A stretch of 58,655 bases of DNA, taken from positions 1-58,655 of the forward strand of contig JAFZZT010000026.1 in NCBI GenBank assembly GCA_017615595.1. The letters run 5' to 3'. Position 1 is the first letter of the stretch. Each line of letters starts with the position of its first letter. The stretch comes from Bacteroidales bacterium. GTDB taxonomy: Bacteria; Bacteroidota; Bacteroidia; Bacteroidales; WCHB1-69. A program made the translations under genes and the position numbers. Below are positions 1 to 10,800 of the stretch, in pieces. The notes beneath the pieces were generated by a model. The model did no database searches. It worked only from the letters and a program-made list of their open reading frames with translations, and was not told the origin of the DNA.

Positions 1-1709
<1,709 letters not shown>

Positions 1710-1746
1710 AGTCTGCTATTATTTTTGAGATTTTTTATTCAATAGT

Positions 1747-4686
1747 TTAGTGGATCCAGATTTCATCGACGAACAACCAGGCCTGTTCGCCAGCGCTGAG
1801 GTGCCAGGAAGGCATCTTGCCAAAGTTGCGGATTTTGATCTTGACGTAGCGGGCGTTAGCCTGTCCGTGAACCTCCAGATTCTCAATGTGGGCACCCTCC
1901 GTCCTGGCTGGGTTGACGAGCGTGTTGCCGAAGGGTTGGTAGTTGACGCCGTCTTCTGACACCGACACCTCCATGCCTTTGGGCAGGAAGATCCAGGCGC
2001 GCTGCTCTTCCAGACAGCCGGCACCGACAGTGGTGATGGGCTTGAGACTGTGCAGGTCGATGATCAGCTCGCAATCGGTGGTGAAGCCTTGCCAGCCGCC
2101 AATGCGGTAGTTGACGGGTCCGCGCTCATTGTCGATGAGACCATCGTCTCCGCCAGCAGAATATTGCGGGGCGGGATGCGTGATGTATTTGACGTCTTTA
2201 TCTCTGTTGTATGTTTTGTATTGGGCGGTGACCACCTTGCTGTAACCCGTCTTCTCATGGTAGGCCACAGCCTTGACGGTGGTGGCGGTGGAGATGGTGA
2301 TAGGCTCTTTGTACAGGATGCCCGTCTCTTTGTCGGGAGTGGTGCCGTCTGTGGTGTAGTATATCTGTGTGCCGTCAGCGAACTCAGGGTAGTTGGCCGG
2401 GGCATAGTTGAGCAACTCAAGGGTGAAGGGCTCGGCAAAAGTGGTCTGTGTGGTGGACATGTAGGGTGCCGGAGTCAGCTGGTCCTCGGCGGGAATGGTC
2501 TGGGCGAATTGCAAGGTCAGCCGGTCGCTGAACTTCAGGCACTCGGACTCGTTGTCCGTCATCTTGAACTCCAAGGAACCGCCGTCACGAATCTGCTCGT
2601 ATTGGATGAAGGGGATGGCAAGATGCTTGCCGTTGTACAGCACCTCCTTGACAAAGGCTTTGTCGCTGTCTTTGAAGATGACGAAGTCTTTGCCGTTCTC
2701 CAGATGGATGACGGCTTTGTCCAGCAAGGGGAAGCCGAGGGCATACTCGTTGCTGCCCGGACATACGGGGTAGAAGCCCATGGCGCTGAAGACGTACCAT
2801 GCAGACATCTGGCCGCAGTCCTCGTTGCCGCACAGACCGTCCGGCTTGGAGGTGTAGAGTTTGGTCATGATCTGCTTGGTATATTGTTGGGTGTATTTGT
2901 AGAGACCCAGATAGTCGAAGAGGTAGGCGGCGTGGTGGCTCGGCTCGTTACCGTGGGCATATTGGCCGATCATGCCGGTGATGTCAGACTGCTCGCGGCC
3001 GCTCAGGTTTGAGGAGGTGGTGAAGAGGGATTTCCAGAAGCGCAACGCCTCCACGGAGCCGCCTAACATGTTGACGTACTCGGGGATGTCCTGCGGAACA
3101 TAGGTGGAGTATTGCCAGCTGTTGGCTTCGGTGAAATAGTTGTTGACCTCAGTCGGGTTGAAGGGCGTGTATCTGCCTCCATTGAATCTGCCACGCATAA
3201 AGTGATGCTCATCCATGATGTTCTTGTAGGCCTGTGCTCTCTGGATGAACTCATGGTAGATGTCGTTTTCGCCGATGGCCTTGGCGTACTGGGCGATGCA
3301 CCAGTCGTCGTAGGCGTATTCGAGGCTCTTGGAAACGGACTCGTTGTCATCCACACCGGAGATAAAGCCATTGAGGGCGAAGGGTTTGCGACCCCATACG
3401 TCCATGCGGGCGCTGCTGACCATGGCATCCAGGAAGGCTTTCTGCTCGGCGGCAGGAATCAGCCCTTTCTGGAAGGCATCCCAGATGACGGGGATGGAGT
3501 GGTAGCCGATCATGCACCAGGTCTCGAAGGCCGACAGCTCCCAGATGGGCAGCATGCCGCCTTGCTTGTATTGCTGCATGAAGGTGTAGAGGAAGTCAGC
3601 GGATCTCTTCTGGTCGATGATGTTCAAGAGCGGGTGCAGGGCGCGGTAGGTGTCCCACAAAGAGAAGACGGTATAGACATTCTTGCCCTCGTCCACCTGG
3701 TGGATCTCACGGTCCATGCCACGGTAGCGGCCGTCCACATCTGTGTAGAGATAGGGGGAGGTGAAGCAGTGATAGAGGGCGGTGTAGAAGACTTTCAGGT
3801 ATTCCGGGTTTTTGCTGGATGCTTCGATCTTGTTGAGCTCGCGATCCCACGCGTTGATGGCGTCCTGCTTCAGCTGGTCGTATGAGAGGGACATGATCTC
3901 TTCGCGGTTCTTCATGGCGCCCTCGATATCGACTGCGGAGATGCCGACGTGCAGGGTCACGCTCTTGACTTTTTTGTCGAAATAGAGGATGGCCTTGCAG
4001 TGCTCGCCGCGCACGTCATGGTCGCTGACGAGTTTGTCGTTGACGTAGTACTCGATGCGTTGTACCGGCTCGGAGGGGATGATGGAGAAGGCGCAGTACT
4101 GGTCGGGGTTCCAGGCTTCGGAGCGGCGGAAGCCGAAGAACTCGTTGTCGCGGTGGGTGATGCCCGAGGCGAGGGTCTTGTCGCGATGGGTCAGGTCGAT
4201 GACGATGCCGCGTTCACCCTTCTTGGGGAACGTGTAGCGGTGGATGGCGCCGTGTTTGCTGGCAGTGAGCTCCACCTTGACGCCATTGTCCAGCGTCACC
4301 TGGTAGTAGCCCGCGGCGGCCGTCTCGTTGTCGTGCGAGAAGGTGCAGGAATACTCCTGGTTGTTAACGGATGCGGTCTTATAGAACGGCATGATGAGGA
4401 TGTCGCCGTAGTCGCTGCAGCCGGTGCCGCTGAGATGGGTGTGGCTGAAGCCGTAGATGCGGTTGTCGGTATAGTGGTAGCCGGAGCAGCCGTCCCAGCC
4501 ATCGAGGCGGGTGTCGGGACTCACTTGCACCCCGCCGAAGGGCACGATGGCGCCCGGAAAAGTGTGGCCGTGCTCGGCGGTACCTACAAGTGGATTAACG
4601 TATTGAGATTGCGCGGTGCCGTTCCATGACAGGCAGAGTAGAAAGGCACAACATACATAGGCGATTGCGGTGAGATGCTTTTTCAT
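1747..4686 (-). CDS. GH92 alpha-mannosidase with chitobiase-C and discoidin-like C-terminal domains
   Basis: A 979-residue exported glycosidase. It starts with a Sec signal peptide (MKKHLTAIAYVCC to about residue 26, no lipobox at the cleavage site). The GH92 core begins at the NPLVGTAEHGHTFPGA segment, passes FSHTHLSGTGC and HGNEPSHHAAY, and ends near GNEDCGQMSAWYVFSAMGFY, all hallmarks of Ca2+-dependent exo-alpha-mannosidases. From about residue 745 there is a chitobiase/hexosaminidase C-terminal-like module (YYTTDGTTPD), and the last roughly 140 residues resemble an F5/8-type carbohydrate-binding domain. It probably trims mannose from N-glycans in the periplasm or at the surface. A TATATTTGC box lies 53 bp upstream of the ATG. 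Linkage specificity cannot be read from sequence. The neighbouring hutU is functionally unrelated. Confidence 0.92.
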   Translation of the reverse strand: MKKHLTAIAYVCCAFLLCLSWNGTAQSQYVNPLVGTAEHGHTFPGAIVPFGGVQVSPDTRLDGWDGCSGYHYTDNRIYGFSHTHLSGTGCSDYGDILIMPFYKTASVNNQEYSCTFSHDNETAAAGYYQVTLDNGVKVELTASKHGAIHRYTFPKKGERGIVIDLTHRDKTLASGITHRDNEFFGFRRSEAWNPDQYCAFSIIPSEPVQRIEYYVNDKLVSDHDVRGEHCKAILYFDKKVKSVTLHVGISAVDIEGAMKNREEIMSLSYDQLKQDAINAWDRELNKIEASSKNPEYLKVFYTALYHCFTSPYLYTDVDGRYRGMDREIHQVDEGKNVYTVFSLWDTYRALHPLLNIIDQKRSADFLYTFMQQYKQGGMLPIWELSAFETWCMIGYHSIPVIWDAFQKGLIPAAEQKAFLDAMVSSARMDVWGRKPFALNGFISGVDDNESVSKSLEYAYDDWCIAQYAKAIGENDIYHEFIQRAQAYKNIMDEHHFMRGRFNGGRYTPFNPTEVNNYFTEANSWQYSTYVPQDIPEYVNMLGGSVEALRFWKSLFTTSSNLSGREQSDITGMIGQYAHGNEPSHHAAYLFDYLGLYKYTQQYTKQIMTKLYTSKPDGLCGNEDCGQMSAWYVFSAMGFYPVCPGSNEYALGFPLLDKAVIHLENGKDFVIFKDSDKAFVKEVLYNGKHLAIPFIQYEQIRDGGSLEFKMTDNESECLKFSDRLTLQFAQTIPAEDQLTPAPYMSTTQTTFAEPFTLELLNYAPANYPEFADGTQIYYTTDGTTPDKETGILYKEPITISTATTVKAVAYHEKTGYSKVVTAQYKTYNRDKDVKYITHPAPQYSAGGDDGLIDNERGPVNYRIGGWQGFTTDCELIIDLHSLKPITTVGAGCLEEQRAWIFLPKGMEVSVSEDGVNYQPFGNTLVNPARTEGAHIENLEVHGQANARYVKIKIRNFGKMPSWHLSAGEQAWLFVDEIWIH

Positions 4687-4738
4687 ATTGTTTATTCTTG
4701 CTTATTATCCAGTGAATTTGTCGTGAATAAATAAAAGC

Positions 4739-4747
4739 GCAAATATA
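4739..4747 (-). promoter_or_regulatory. Bacteroidota -7 box, GH92 promoter
   Basis: TATATTTGC on the minus strand matches the Bacteroidota TAnnTTTG(C) element. The predicted start of transcription lies about 45 nt before the GH92 ATG. The -33 TTG is present only at a looser spacing. Confidence 0.6.
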
Positions 4748-4866
4748 CAAAATAAATGCGTCACCTGAACAAGATATTTTTCATGGATTCAATGAGAGAT
4801 GGCGTTTCTCCGAAACACCTCCCCATATAACATCTATCAAAAAACCAATAAGTATCTTTACAACCT

Positions 4867-4914
4867 AATACTTAATAGTTTAATGATTTAATAGCTTAAT
4901 GATTTAATGATTCA
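4867..4914. repeat. Octamer-type degenerate repeat overlapping the CPBP stop codon
   Basis: Read on the minus strand, units of the form ATCATTAA / GCTATTAA / ACTATTAA follow one another at 8-bp spacing. The stop codon and last codons of the CPBP gene (residues SLNH) are made from these units. The rest of the gap to the GH92 promoter (4748-4866) is AT-rich and shows nothing else I recognise. Confidence 0.6.
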
Positions 4915-5774
4915 TCCTTCGTTTTCCACATGAACACAAGGCTGATGAAGGTGCCCACCACACAGGTGATGATCATCGGGATGGCCCCGTGGACTTGCGT
5001 GAACTTGAGGTTGTCGAGGTCGATGCCACGGCCTTCCAGCGTGAAGGTGACCATGATGGTGAGGGCGTTGTGCAGGAAGTGCGCCAGGATGGGCAGCCAC
5101 AACGAACGACTCCAGTAAAAGAGGTAGCCCAGATACGCCCCGAGGAAGAAGCGCGGAATGAAACCGGCAAACTGCAAGTGGATGGCACTGAAGATGAAGG
5201 CGGTGAGCCAGATGGCAAGATGCGGCTTCTTGGTCCACTCGGTCAGGAAAGGCTGAAGAGATCCTTGGAATAAAAACTCCTCACAGACGGCCGGCACCAA
5301 GCCCAGCGCCAGTATGTTCAGCAACAGGGTGGGGTAGCTGTGATCCTGCAACAATCTGTCCAAGATGTCGTTGGCACTGTCCTCCATCTCTTGCAACGCC
5401 TCCGGCAAGGGGATGGCTTCGTTCCATTGCCCTAACAGGGCCACAAGCGGCAGGATGATGATGGAGAGGATCAGCGTGACGTTGACCAAATGGTACGCCG
5501 GCTTCCGGTCCGCTTGGTTGTAGTGCCACCATTGCCGATCCTGACAATAGGCAAACAACAGGGCGGGCGCCAAGAAGGTGCCGATGGAGGAGATGGTCGA
5601 TTGCAAGTATAAGGTCGCCAGAGGATTGCTTGACCCTTCGGTGTTCATGGATCCCCAGAAGAGCCACGACAGCAACATGGCCAGTCCGGAGGCGACGATG
5701 AGGCCTATTACGATGAACAGCGCCAGGTAGAGGAGCTGTACCCCACGACTTTTATTTGCGAAAAGAGGTTCCAT
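4896..5774 (-). CDS. CPBP family intramembrane metalloprotease
   Basis: A 292-residue multi-spanning membrane protein of the Abi/CPBP (Rce1-like) family, with about seven or eight hydrophobic segments. The three family motifs are recognisable: EEFLFQG near residue 165 (motif 1), FIFSAIH (motif 2) and HFLHN (motif 3). The glutamates and histidines proposed to bind metal are kept, but the usual arginine of EExxxR is glutamine. Function is probably intramembrane proteolysis of an unknown substrate, or a related non-proteolytic role. It begins 12 bp after the carboxyltransferase stop and is likely co-transcribed with it. The last four codons and the stop lie in an octamer repeat, so the extreme C-terminus looks like repeat-derived sequence. 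Confidence 0.85.
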   Translation of the reverse strand: MEPLFANKSRGVQLLYLALFIVIGLIVASGLAMLLSWLFWGSMNTEGSSNPLATLYLQSTISSIGTFLAPALLFAYCQDRQWWHYNQADRKPAYHLVNVTLILSIIILPLVALLGQWNEAIPLPEALQEMEDSANDILDRLLQDHSYPTLLLNILALGLVPAVCEEFLFQGSLQPFLTEWTKKPHLAIWLTAFIFSAIHLQFAGFIPRFFLGAYLGYLFYWSRSLWLPILAHFLHNALTIMVTFTLEGRGIDLDNLKFTQVHGAIPMIITCVVGTFISLVFMWKTKDESLNH

Positions 5775-5786
5775 GGACGACGGGCG

Positions 5787-7574
5787 TTATTTCACGAAGG
5801 CCACGACATCGCCGCGGTGTACCTTTTTGCCTTGACCGACAACCGCCTTGATGAGCTTGCCGTCATAGCAGGAGCGCACCTCTTCGTGGCCGTAGTAGGT
5901 CTGGATGAAACAAACGATGTCGTTTTCCTTGATCTGGCTGCCGATGGGCTTGGGCATGGACTGCTCCTCGACTGCGAACTCCCAGAAGAGCTGTCCGCTG
6001 ACAGGCGCGATGACGGGCTTGGCGTCTGGCTCTTCGGCTTTCATCTTCTCGATGATCTCCTCTTGGATCACTTCGGGCAGCTTGACCACCTTGATGACCT
6101 CGCGGACGTTGGACTTCTGCTTGGCGATGGCCAGTTCCTTCTCGAAGTTGCCTTTGGCACGGCCTTCTTTGTAGTCGATATACTGGCGTTCATGCATGGC
6201 GAACTCGAAGAGCTCTTCCTCGTCTTCGCCGACATCCCATCCGCGCTCTTCCATCATCTTGCGGTATTTGGGCAGCTCGTCAGGGTAGTTGTCTTGCGGC
6301 ACGCCATCGAAGAACTCGAAGTTGTGCTCTTTGGCCAGCTCCACAATCTCGGGGGCGAGGGTGCCGGGCAGGCGACCGCAACGGCCTAAGATCATGTCCC
6401 ACATCTTGTCGTCCATCTTGGAGTACTTGGGCGCACCTTGCGCCTCGGCCAAGATGTTCATCAAGGCGATGTTCTTGACATATTGGCTGAACGGGGTCAC
6501 CAGACCGGGCGTGCCGACTCGTGGCCACACATACTGCACTTCGTCAAATAGCTTGACTAAGAGCTCGTCTTCCGACAACTCCTTCTTGCCGCTTTTGCGC
6601 AGGGCCAGGTTGATGGCATCCTTGACACCCTTGAGGTCGGCCATCATGGAGCCCATCATGCCGCCGGGGAGTCCGCAACCCAACAACAGGGAGGTGGAGA
6701 TCTTGTTCTTCGGCTCGATGAAGTAGCCTAAGAAGTCGTCCATGAACTTCTGCGTCAGGGCGCGCGCCTCCATATAGGCGTTCATGTTGATCTCGGGCAC
6801 GTCAAAACCGTCGGCCTTCAACATGGCCTGCACGGCGATGACGTCGGGATGGACCATACCCCAGGAGAGCGGCTCCATCGCCACATCGATGATGTCGGCG
6901 CCGTTACGGCATACCTCCAAGACGGAGGCCATGGAGAGTCCGGGACCCGTATGGCCGTGGTATTGGATGACCAGATGCGGATATTTCTCTTTGATGGCTT
7001 TTACCAGTTGGCCCAATAGGGTGGGACGGCCGATGCCGGCCATGTCCTTCAATCCGATCTCCTTGGCACCGTACTCCACACACTTGTCCACGATGGACAG
7101 ATAGTGCTCGATGGTGTGCACCGGGGAGTGGGTGATGCTCAGGGCAGCCTGGCTGATGAGATCAAATTCGTTGGCATATTTGATGGAGAGCTCCAGGTTG
7201 CGGTGGTCGTTCAGACCGCAGAAGGAACGGATCACCTCCACTCCCTGCGCCTTCTTGACTTTGCACATCAGGCGCCGCACATCGGCGGGCACGGGGTACA
7301 TGCGCAGACCATTCAGGGCGCGCTCCAGCATCTGGCACTGGATGCCAGCCTCCCGCAAGGGCTTCGTCCACTCACGGACCGCATGGTTCGGATTCTCGCC
7401 ATACATCAAGTTGACCTGCTCAAAGGCGCCACCGTTGGTCTCCACACGGGCAAAACAGCCCATCTTGACGATGACGGGGGCTATCTCTGTCAACTGATCC
7501 ACGCGCGGCTGGTACTTGCCGGACGACTGCCACATATCTCGATATACCAAACAGAATCTAATACTTCTTCCCAT
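5787..7574 (-). CDS. HMGL-type carboxyltransferase (pyruvate carboxylase B / oxaloacetate decarboxylase alpha-like) with degenerate biotinyl domain
   Basis: A 595-residue cytosolic protein. The N-terminal TIM barrel keeps the metal and catalytic features of the pyruvate carboxylase / OadA / transcarboxylase 5S family: VYRDMWQSSG, KDMAGIG with the lysine normally carbamylated (about residue 175), and the QYHGHTGPG metal-binding histidines. A PYC_OADA-like middle region follows. The last 75 residues fold like a biotinyl domain in pattern (APVSGQ, IKENDIV, VHRGDVVAFV), but the AMKM site is replaced by TYYG with no lysine, so this protein cannot itself be biotinylated there. A longer TTG-started frame reaches 7640, but that codon sits inside the -7 promoter box, so the ATG at 7574 is chosen. 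The true substrate is unknown; a separate carrier subunit would be needed for biotin chemistry. Confidence 0.82.
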   Translation of the reverse strand: MGRSIRFCLVYRDMWQSSGKYQPRVDQLTEIAPVIVKMGCFARVETNGGAFEQVNLMYGENPNHAVREWTKPLREAGIQCQMLERALNGLRMYPVPADVRRLMCKVKKAQGVEVIRSFCGLNDHRNLELSIKYANEFDLISQAALSITHSPVHTIEHYLSIVDKCVEYGAKEIGLKDMAGIGRPTLLGQLVKAIKEKYPHLVIQYHGHTGPGLSMASVLEVCRNGADIIDVAMEPLSWGMVHPDVIAVQAMLKADGFDVPEINMNAYMEARALTQKFMDDFLGYFIEPKNKISTSLLLGCGLPGGMMGSMMADLKGVKDAINLALRKSGKKELSEDELLVKLFDEVQYVWPRVGTPGLVTPFSQYVKNIALMNILAEAQGAPKYSKMDDKMWDMILGRCGRLPGTLAPEIVELAKEHNFEFFDGVPQDNYPDELPKYRKMMEERGWDVGEDEEELFEFAMHERQYIDYKEGRAKGNFEKELAIAKQKSNVREVIKVVKLPEVIQEEIIEKMKAEEPDAKPVIAPVSGQLFWEFAVEEQSMPKPIGSQIKENDIVCFIQTYYGHEEVRSCYDGKLIKAVVGQGKKVHRGDVVAFVK

Positions 7575-7636
7575 ATTTTTGTAACTTGCTAATTGTTGTG
7601 TTGTTAAAATAAAAATCACGCTCTCAGAGAAAGCGC

Positions 7637-7645
7637 GCAAAGATA
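7637..7645 (-). promoter_or_regulatory. Bacteroidota -7 box, carboxyltransferase promoter
   Basis: TATCTTTGC on the minus strand, 63 bp upstream of the ATG at 7574. The flanking sequence (ATTCAAC, an A run, TGTATCTTTGCGCGC) is almost identical to that before the T9SS gene at 18677, so this promoter appears to belong to the adjoining composite repeat. Confidence 0.7.
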
Positions 7646-7882
7646 CATTTTTTTGTTGAATAATGAGTGAGAAGTGATGAGTGATGAGTTTATGGTTTAC
7701 GGTTTACGGTTTGCCGATGAGACATGCCGATGAGACGATTATGCGATGAGAGAAGAGAAGAGGAGAGGAGAAAAGAGAAGAAAAGAGGAGAAGAGAGGAG
7801 AAGAGAGGAGAAGGGAACTCCTAACTTCTAACTTCTAACTCCTAACTGACAACTGATAACTGACAACTGATAACTGACAACT
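7646..7882 (-). repeat. Composite degenerate heptamer element A
   Basis: This fills the gap between the tamL stop and the carboxyltransferase promoter. Read on the minus strand it runs through ordered blocks. First come GTCAGTTATCAGTTGTCAG units, then GTTAGGA/GTTAGAA units. A pyrimidine-rich TTCTCCTC tract follows, then ATCGTCTC/CATCGG units and CGTAAAC units. Last are CACTCATCACTTCTC and ATTCAAC next to the promoter box. Most blocks repeat every 7 bp. The same block order, in the same orientation relative to transcription, occurs at 18416-18646. No ORF of substance is present. Confidence 0.85.
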
Positions 7883-7884
7883 TT

Positions 7885-10281
7885 TTAAAACGCGTATCCG
7901 ATCCCGATCTTCAGTCCGTCTCCGAATCGTAGGCGGTGACGCCCGTTCAACCACTCTTTGTTGATGAAGCGCCCGCCCATGGAGGTTCGGGTCGGGTCGT
8001 AGATGGGCACGGCATAGTCCACGCGGATGACGAAGAAGTCGAAGTCCAGGCGCAGGCCGACACCCACGTCCACGGCCAGCTCTTTGTAGAAACGCTTGAA
8101 GGAGAAGTTGGCGTTGGGCATGTCTTCGTACTCCCGTGCGAGCCAGATGTTGCCGATGTCGGTGAAGATGCCGTATTTGAAGGAGCGATAAATGGTGCCG
8201 CGATATTCCAGGTTGATTTCGACCTTGATGTCGCCGGTGTAGAGACTGTCGCGTCCCCGTTCGTATGAGCCGGGTCCTACGCCTCGATAGCCCCATCCGC
8301 GCATGCTGTTGCTGGTGCCCATGAAAAACCCACGCTCGTAAGGGACGTAGGAGTCTTTGTCCAAGGGTAAGATGGCGCCGGCATTCAGCCGCATGGCCCA
8401 GGCGTTGTTGTTGTTGATCTTATAGGTGTAGTTCAAGGTGAACTCCAAGCGCTCCAAGGTGCTGTAGTTATAGCCAGTGCTGTCTAACGAGTTGCGTCCG
8501 AAGACCCAGTGTCGGTCTGGCGTGAAGAGCGCGTTCAATCCCTTTAAAAGCAGACCGCTGGACTCGGTGTTGATGGAGATGCGCATGTTGTGCTTTCGTT
8601 TGTTGATGGAGAACGGCACCAGATAGTTGAAGCTGTACTTCATCGAGAACATCAAGAACTTGCCGAAACGATTCTGGTATGAACTGGGATAGTTGTCGAT
8701 GTTGAGGATGTTGGCATAACGCTTGTCGTTGTTGTTGATGGTGGAGATGTCAATGGGGGAGAAGCTGTGGTTGGAGTAGTAATCAGGACTCCAATTGTAA
8801 GAGAGAGCGGCAAAATACATGAGTTTCCCATACAAACCCGAATAGTTGACACCTAAATCAATGGACGTGTTATACTTGATGCCGTCCCTACGTTGATAGT
8901 TCTTGAAGAGGAACAGCTTAGGGAAGTCCAAAGAGGTGGAGATGTTGAACTCGGGATAAGAGTAGGCACGATCCCGTTTGAACAGGTTGGGCAGCGAGTA
9001 GTAGAAGTAGCCGGCAGACAAGTTTACGGTCAGATGTTCCGCACCTTTGAAGATGTTGCGGTTGGTGTAGGTGAAGGAGATGGCCGACTTGTCGTTGCGA
9101 AGGTCTATCTGACCTCCAACGCTATGTACTTTCTGTCGGGTGAGCAGATAATAGGAGTCCAAATACCCGATCTTCTGGATGGTGTCCAACAAGTCTTCAC
9201 GCTCGTGGTAGGAGATGCTGGTGTAGGTGAAGTTGTCCAGTTGGTTTAACGCCCGGCTGCTGTTTCTTCTGATATACTGAGAGTAGGGGATGCCGGTACG
9301 GCTGCTGATGGCCGAGGCGATGACGGGATAGTTGAAGTCTTTGATGCGGTACCCATCGGCCACATGGGGCGTGATGAAATAGTAACGGGTGCTGTCGAAT
9401 TTGAATTTGGCTTGATATAAGACTGTGTCATACAATTGGCCTTCCGGCGCTGTCGCATCGTAGTTGGTGTGGATGTACACATCGTTGAAGTAGTATTTGT
9501 ACAGATAACGGTTGGCGTTGTCATGCTCTGGTATCTTCATGAGGATCTCCAAGGACACCGTCTTGGGGTCGGTGCCTGCGCTGTCCACAGGCTCGTCGTA
9601 AGAGACGATGCAGCGGATGTTGGACTTCTCCACATAGTAGTATCCTTCGTCCCGGATGAGGTTGATGATGCGGGTGAGTTCCTCGTTGATGACGTTCTCG
9701 TTGTATTGCATGCCTGGCGCCAGCAGCGACCCCCGCTTGTTGAGCACGATGATTTTCTTGTACTGCGGGATGTCGATGTTGTAGTTGATGCTGCTGATGT
9801 GATAGGGATCGTTGGCCGTGATGAGATAATCCACCCGCACCTTTTGGTAGTTGGACTTCTTGTGTTTCACCTCGTAGGTAATCTCATTGTCGAAATAGCC
9901 CAGCTGGTTCATGACGATGTCCAGCTGCGACAGGGAGTTGTCGATCTCGGCGCTGTCCAGCAGCACAGGGGGCTCGCCAACCTTGTTGCGCATCCACTGA
10001 CGGAATTTGGAGTCGTGGACAATGCCGTTCTTGTCTATGCGCGGCTGACCTCCTGCGTAAGACATCGTCTTGATGTTGAAGAGGTCCATGAACTTTTTGT
10101 TGGGCAGGGGGCGTGTGTAGGAGCGCAGGTTGTCGAAGTCAGCACTCTTGGCATCCAGGACCGTGACATTGTTCTTTGTGAGCATATACTCACCTTCCGA
10201 CAGGACCTTGGTGGACCGGCAGGAGGAGAACAACAACGCGACTAAGGCGAAGAGCGGGACATATAGAGACAAGCGGCGCAT
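7885..10281 (-). CDS. tamL: TamL-like outer membrane lipoprotein (BamA/TamA, Omp85 superfamily)
   Basis: A 798-residue Omp85-family protein. The signal sequence ends in a lipobox (LFSSC, Cys21), as in the Bacteroidota TamL variant, where the TamA homologue is lipid-anchored. The first half contains beta-alpha repeats that look like POTRA domains (for example around GYFDNEITYEV and NEELTRIINLIRDEGYYYV). The second half is a 16-strand-type barrel with the conserved L6 loop segment SMRGWGYRGVG and a final phenylalanine. It probably works with a TamB-like partner in inserting proteins or moving lipids to the outer membrane. It starts 3 bp after the mreD stop, so it is almost certainly translated from the mreCD message. 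The TamB partner is not in the window. Confidence 0.87.
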   Translation of the reverse strand: MRRLSLYVPLFALVALLFSSCRSTKVLSEGEYMLTKNNVTVLDAKSADFDNLRSYTRPLPNKKFMDLFNIKTMSYAGGQPRIDKNGIVHDSKFRQWMRNKVGEPPVLLDSAEIDNSLSQLDIVMNQLGYFDNEITYEVKHKKSNYQKVRVDYLITANDPYHISSINYNIDIPQYKKIIVLNKRGSLLAPGMQYNENVINEELTRIINLIRDEGYYYVEKSNIRCIVSYDEPVDSAGTDPKTVSLEILMKIPEHDNANRYLYKYYFNDVYIHTNYDATAPEGQLYDTVLYQAKFKFDSTRYYFITPHVADGYRIKDFNYPVIASAISSRTGIPYSQYIRRNSSRALNQLDNFTYTSISYHEREDLLDTIQKIGYLDSYYLLTRQKVHSVGGQIDLRNDKSAISFTYTNRNIFKGAEHLTVNLSAGYFYYSLPNLFKRDRAYSYPEFNISTSLDFPKLFLFKNYQRRDGIKYNTSIDLGVNYSGLYGKLMYFAALSYNWSPDYYSNHSFSPIDISTINNNDKRYANILNIDNYPSSYQNRFGKFLMFSMKYSFNYLVPFSINKRKHNMRISINTESSGLLLKGLNALFTPDRHWVFGRNSLDSTGYNYSTLERLEFTLNYTYKINNNNAWAMRLNAGAILPLDKDSYVPYERGFFMGTSNSMRGWGYRGVGPGSYERGRDSLYTGDIKVEINLEYRGTIYRSFKYGIFTDIGNIWLAREYEDMPNANFSFKRFYKELAVDVGVGLRLDFDFFVIRVDYAVPIYDPTRTSMGGRFINKEWLNGRHRLRFGDGLKIGIGYAF

Positions 10282-10284
10282 ATT

Positions 10285-10800
10285 CTATGCTCTTTTGGTC
10301 TGGGAATAAAAGAGATAGTCGATACTCAAGATGACAATGACGGTGAGCAGGGTGTCGCCGAGGATGACGAGGAGGGTCTTGCCGAAATGACGGAAGGTGA
10401 AGGTCTCCAGCATGACCACGGCGGTCTGGTGTATGAGCGTGAGCAGGAGCGTGAAGCCAAGCATCCAGCGGAAATCCTTGTTGGCGGGCACGGGACGGTC
10501 GTTGACTTCCGTGGTCTTGCGCCCATTCATGAGGTTGTTGATGTATGGTCTGGCATACATCAGGATGATGGAGGCGGCGGCATTGACACCCAAGGTGTGG
10601 GTGAACATATCCACCACGAACCCCATGGCAAAGGCGATCAAGTATTGTGCCGACTTCGGCAGCTCGGCAGGGAGCAGAAACAATGCAAAGAGATAAACTG
10701 CCGGGGTCAGGAAGCCGAAGAGATGGATATAGTTGCAGATGAAGATCTGTAACAATAGCGCTATCACGCATCGGATAATATTGGTCAGCGTGTTATTCAT
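10285..10800 (-). CDS. mreD: Rod shape-determining protein MreD
   Basis: A 171-residue integral membrane protein with about five hydrophobic helices and the family pattern near the start (RCVIALLLQIFICNYIHLFG). It belongs to the elongasome, linking MreC and MreB to peptidoglycan synthesis along the side wall. Its start overlaps the end of mreC by 8 bp, and tamL begins 3 bp after its stop. The usual downstream genes mrdA (PBP2) and rodA are absent and tamL takes their place. Confidence 0.88.
   Translation of the reverse strand: MNNTLTNIIRCVIALLLQIFICNYIHLFGFLTPAVYLFALFLLPAELPKSAQYLIAFAMGFVVDMFTHTLGVNAAASIILMYARPYINNLMNGRKTTEVNDRPVPANKDFRWMLGFTLLLTLIHQTAVVMLETFTFRHFGKTLLVILGDTLLTVIVILSIDYLFYSQTKRA

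Noticed and set aside
7660-7882. CRISPR array
   Set aside because: The repeat units are only 7-8 bp, degenerate, and have no unique spacers; no cas gene is nearby.
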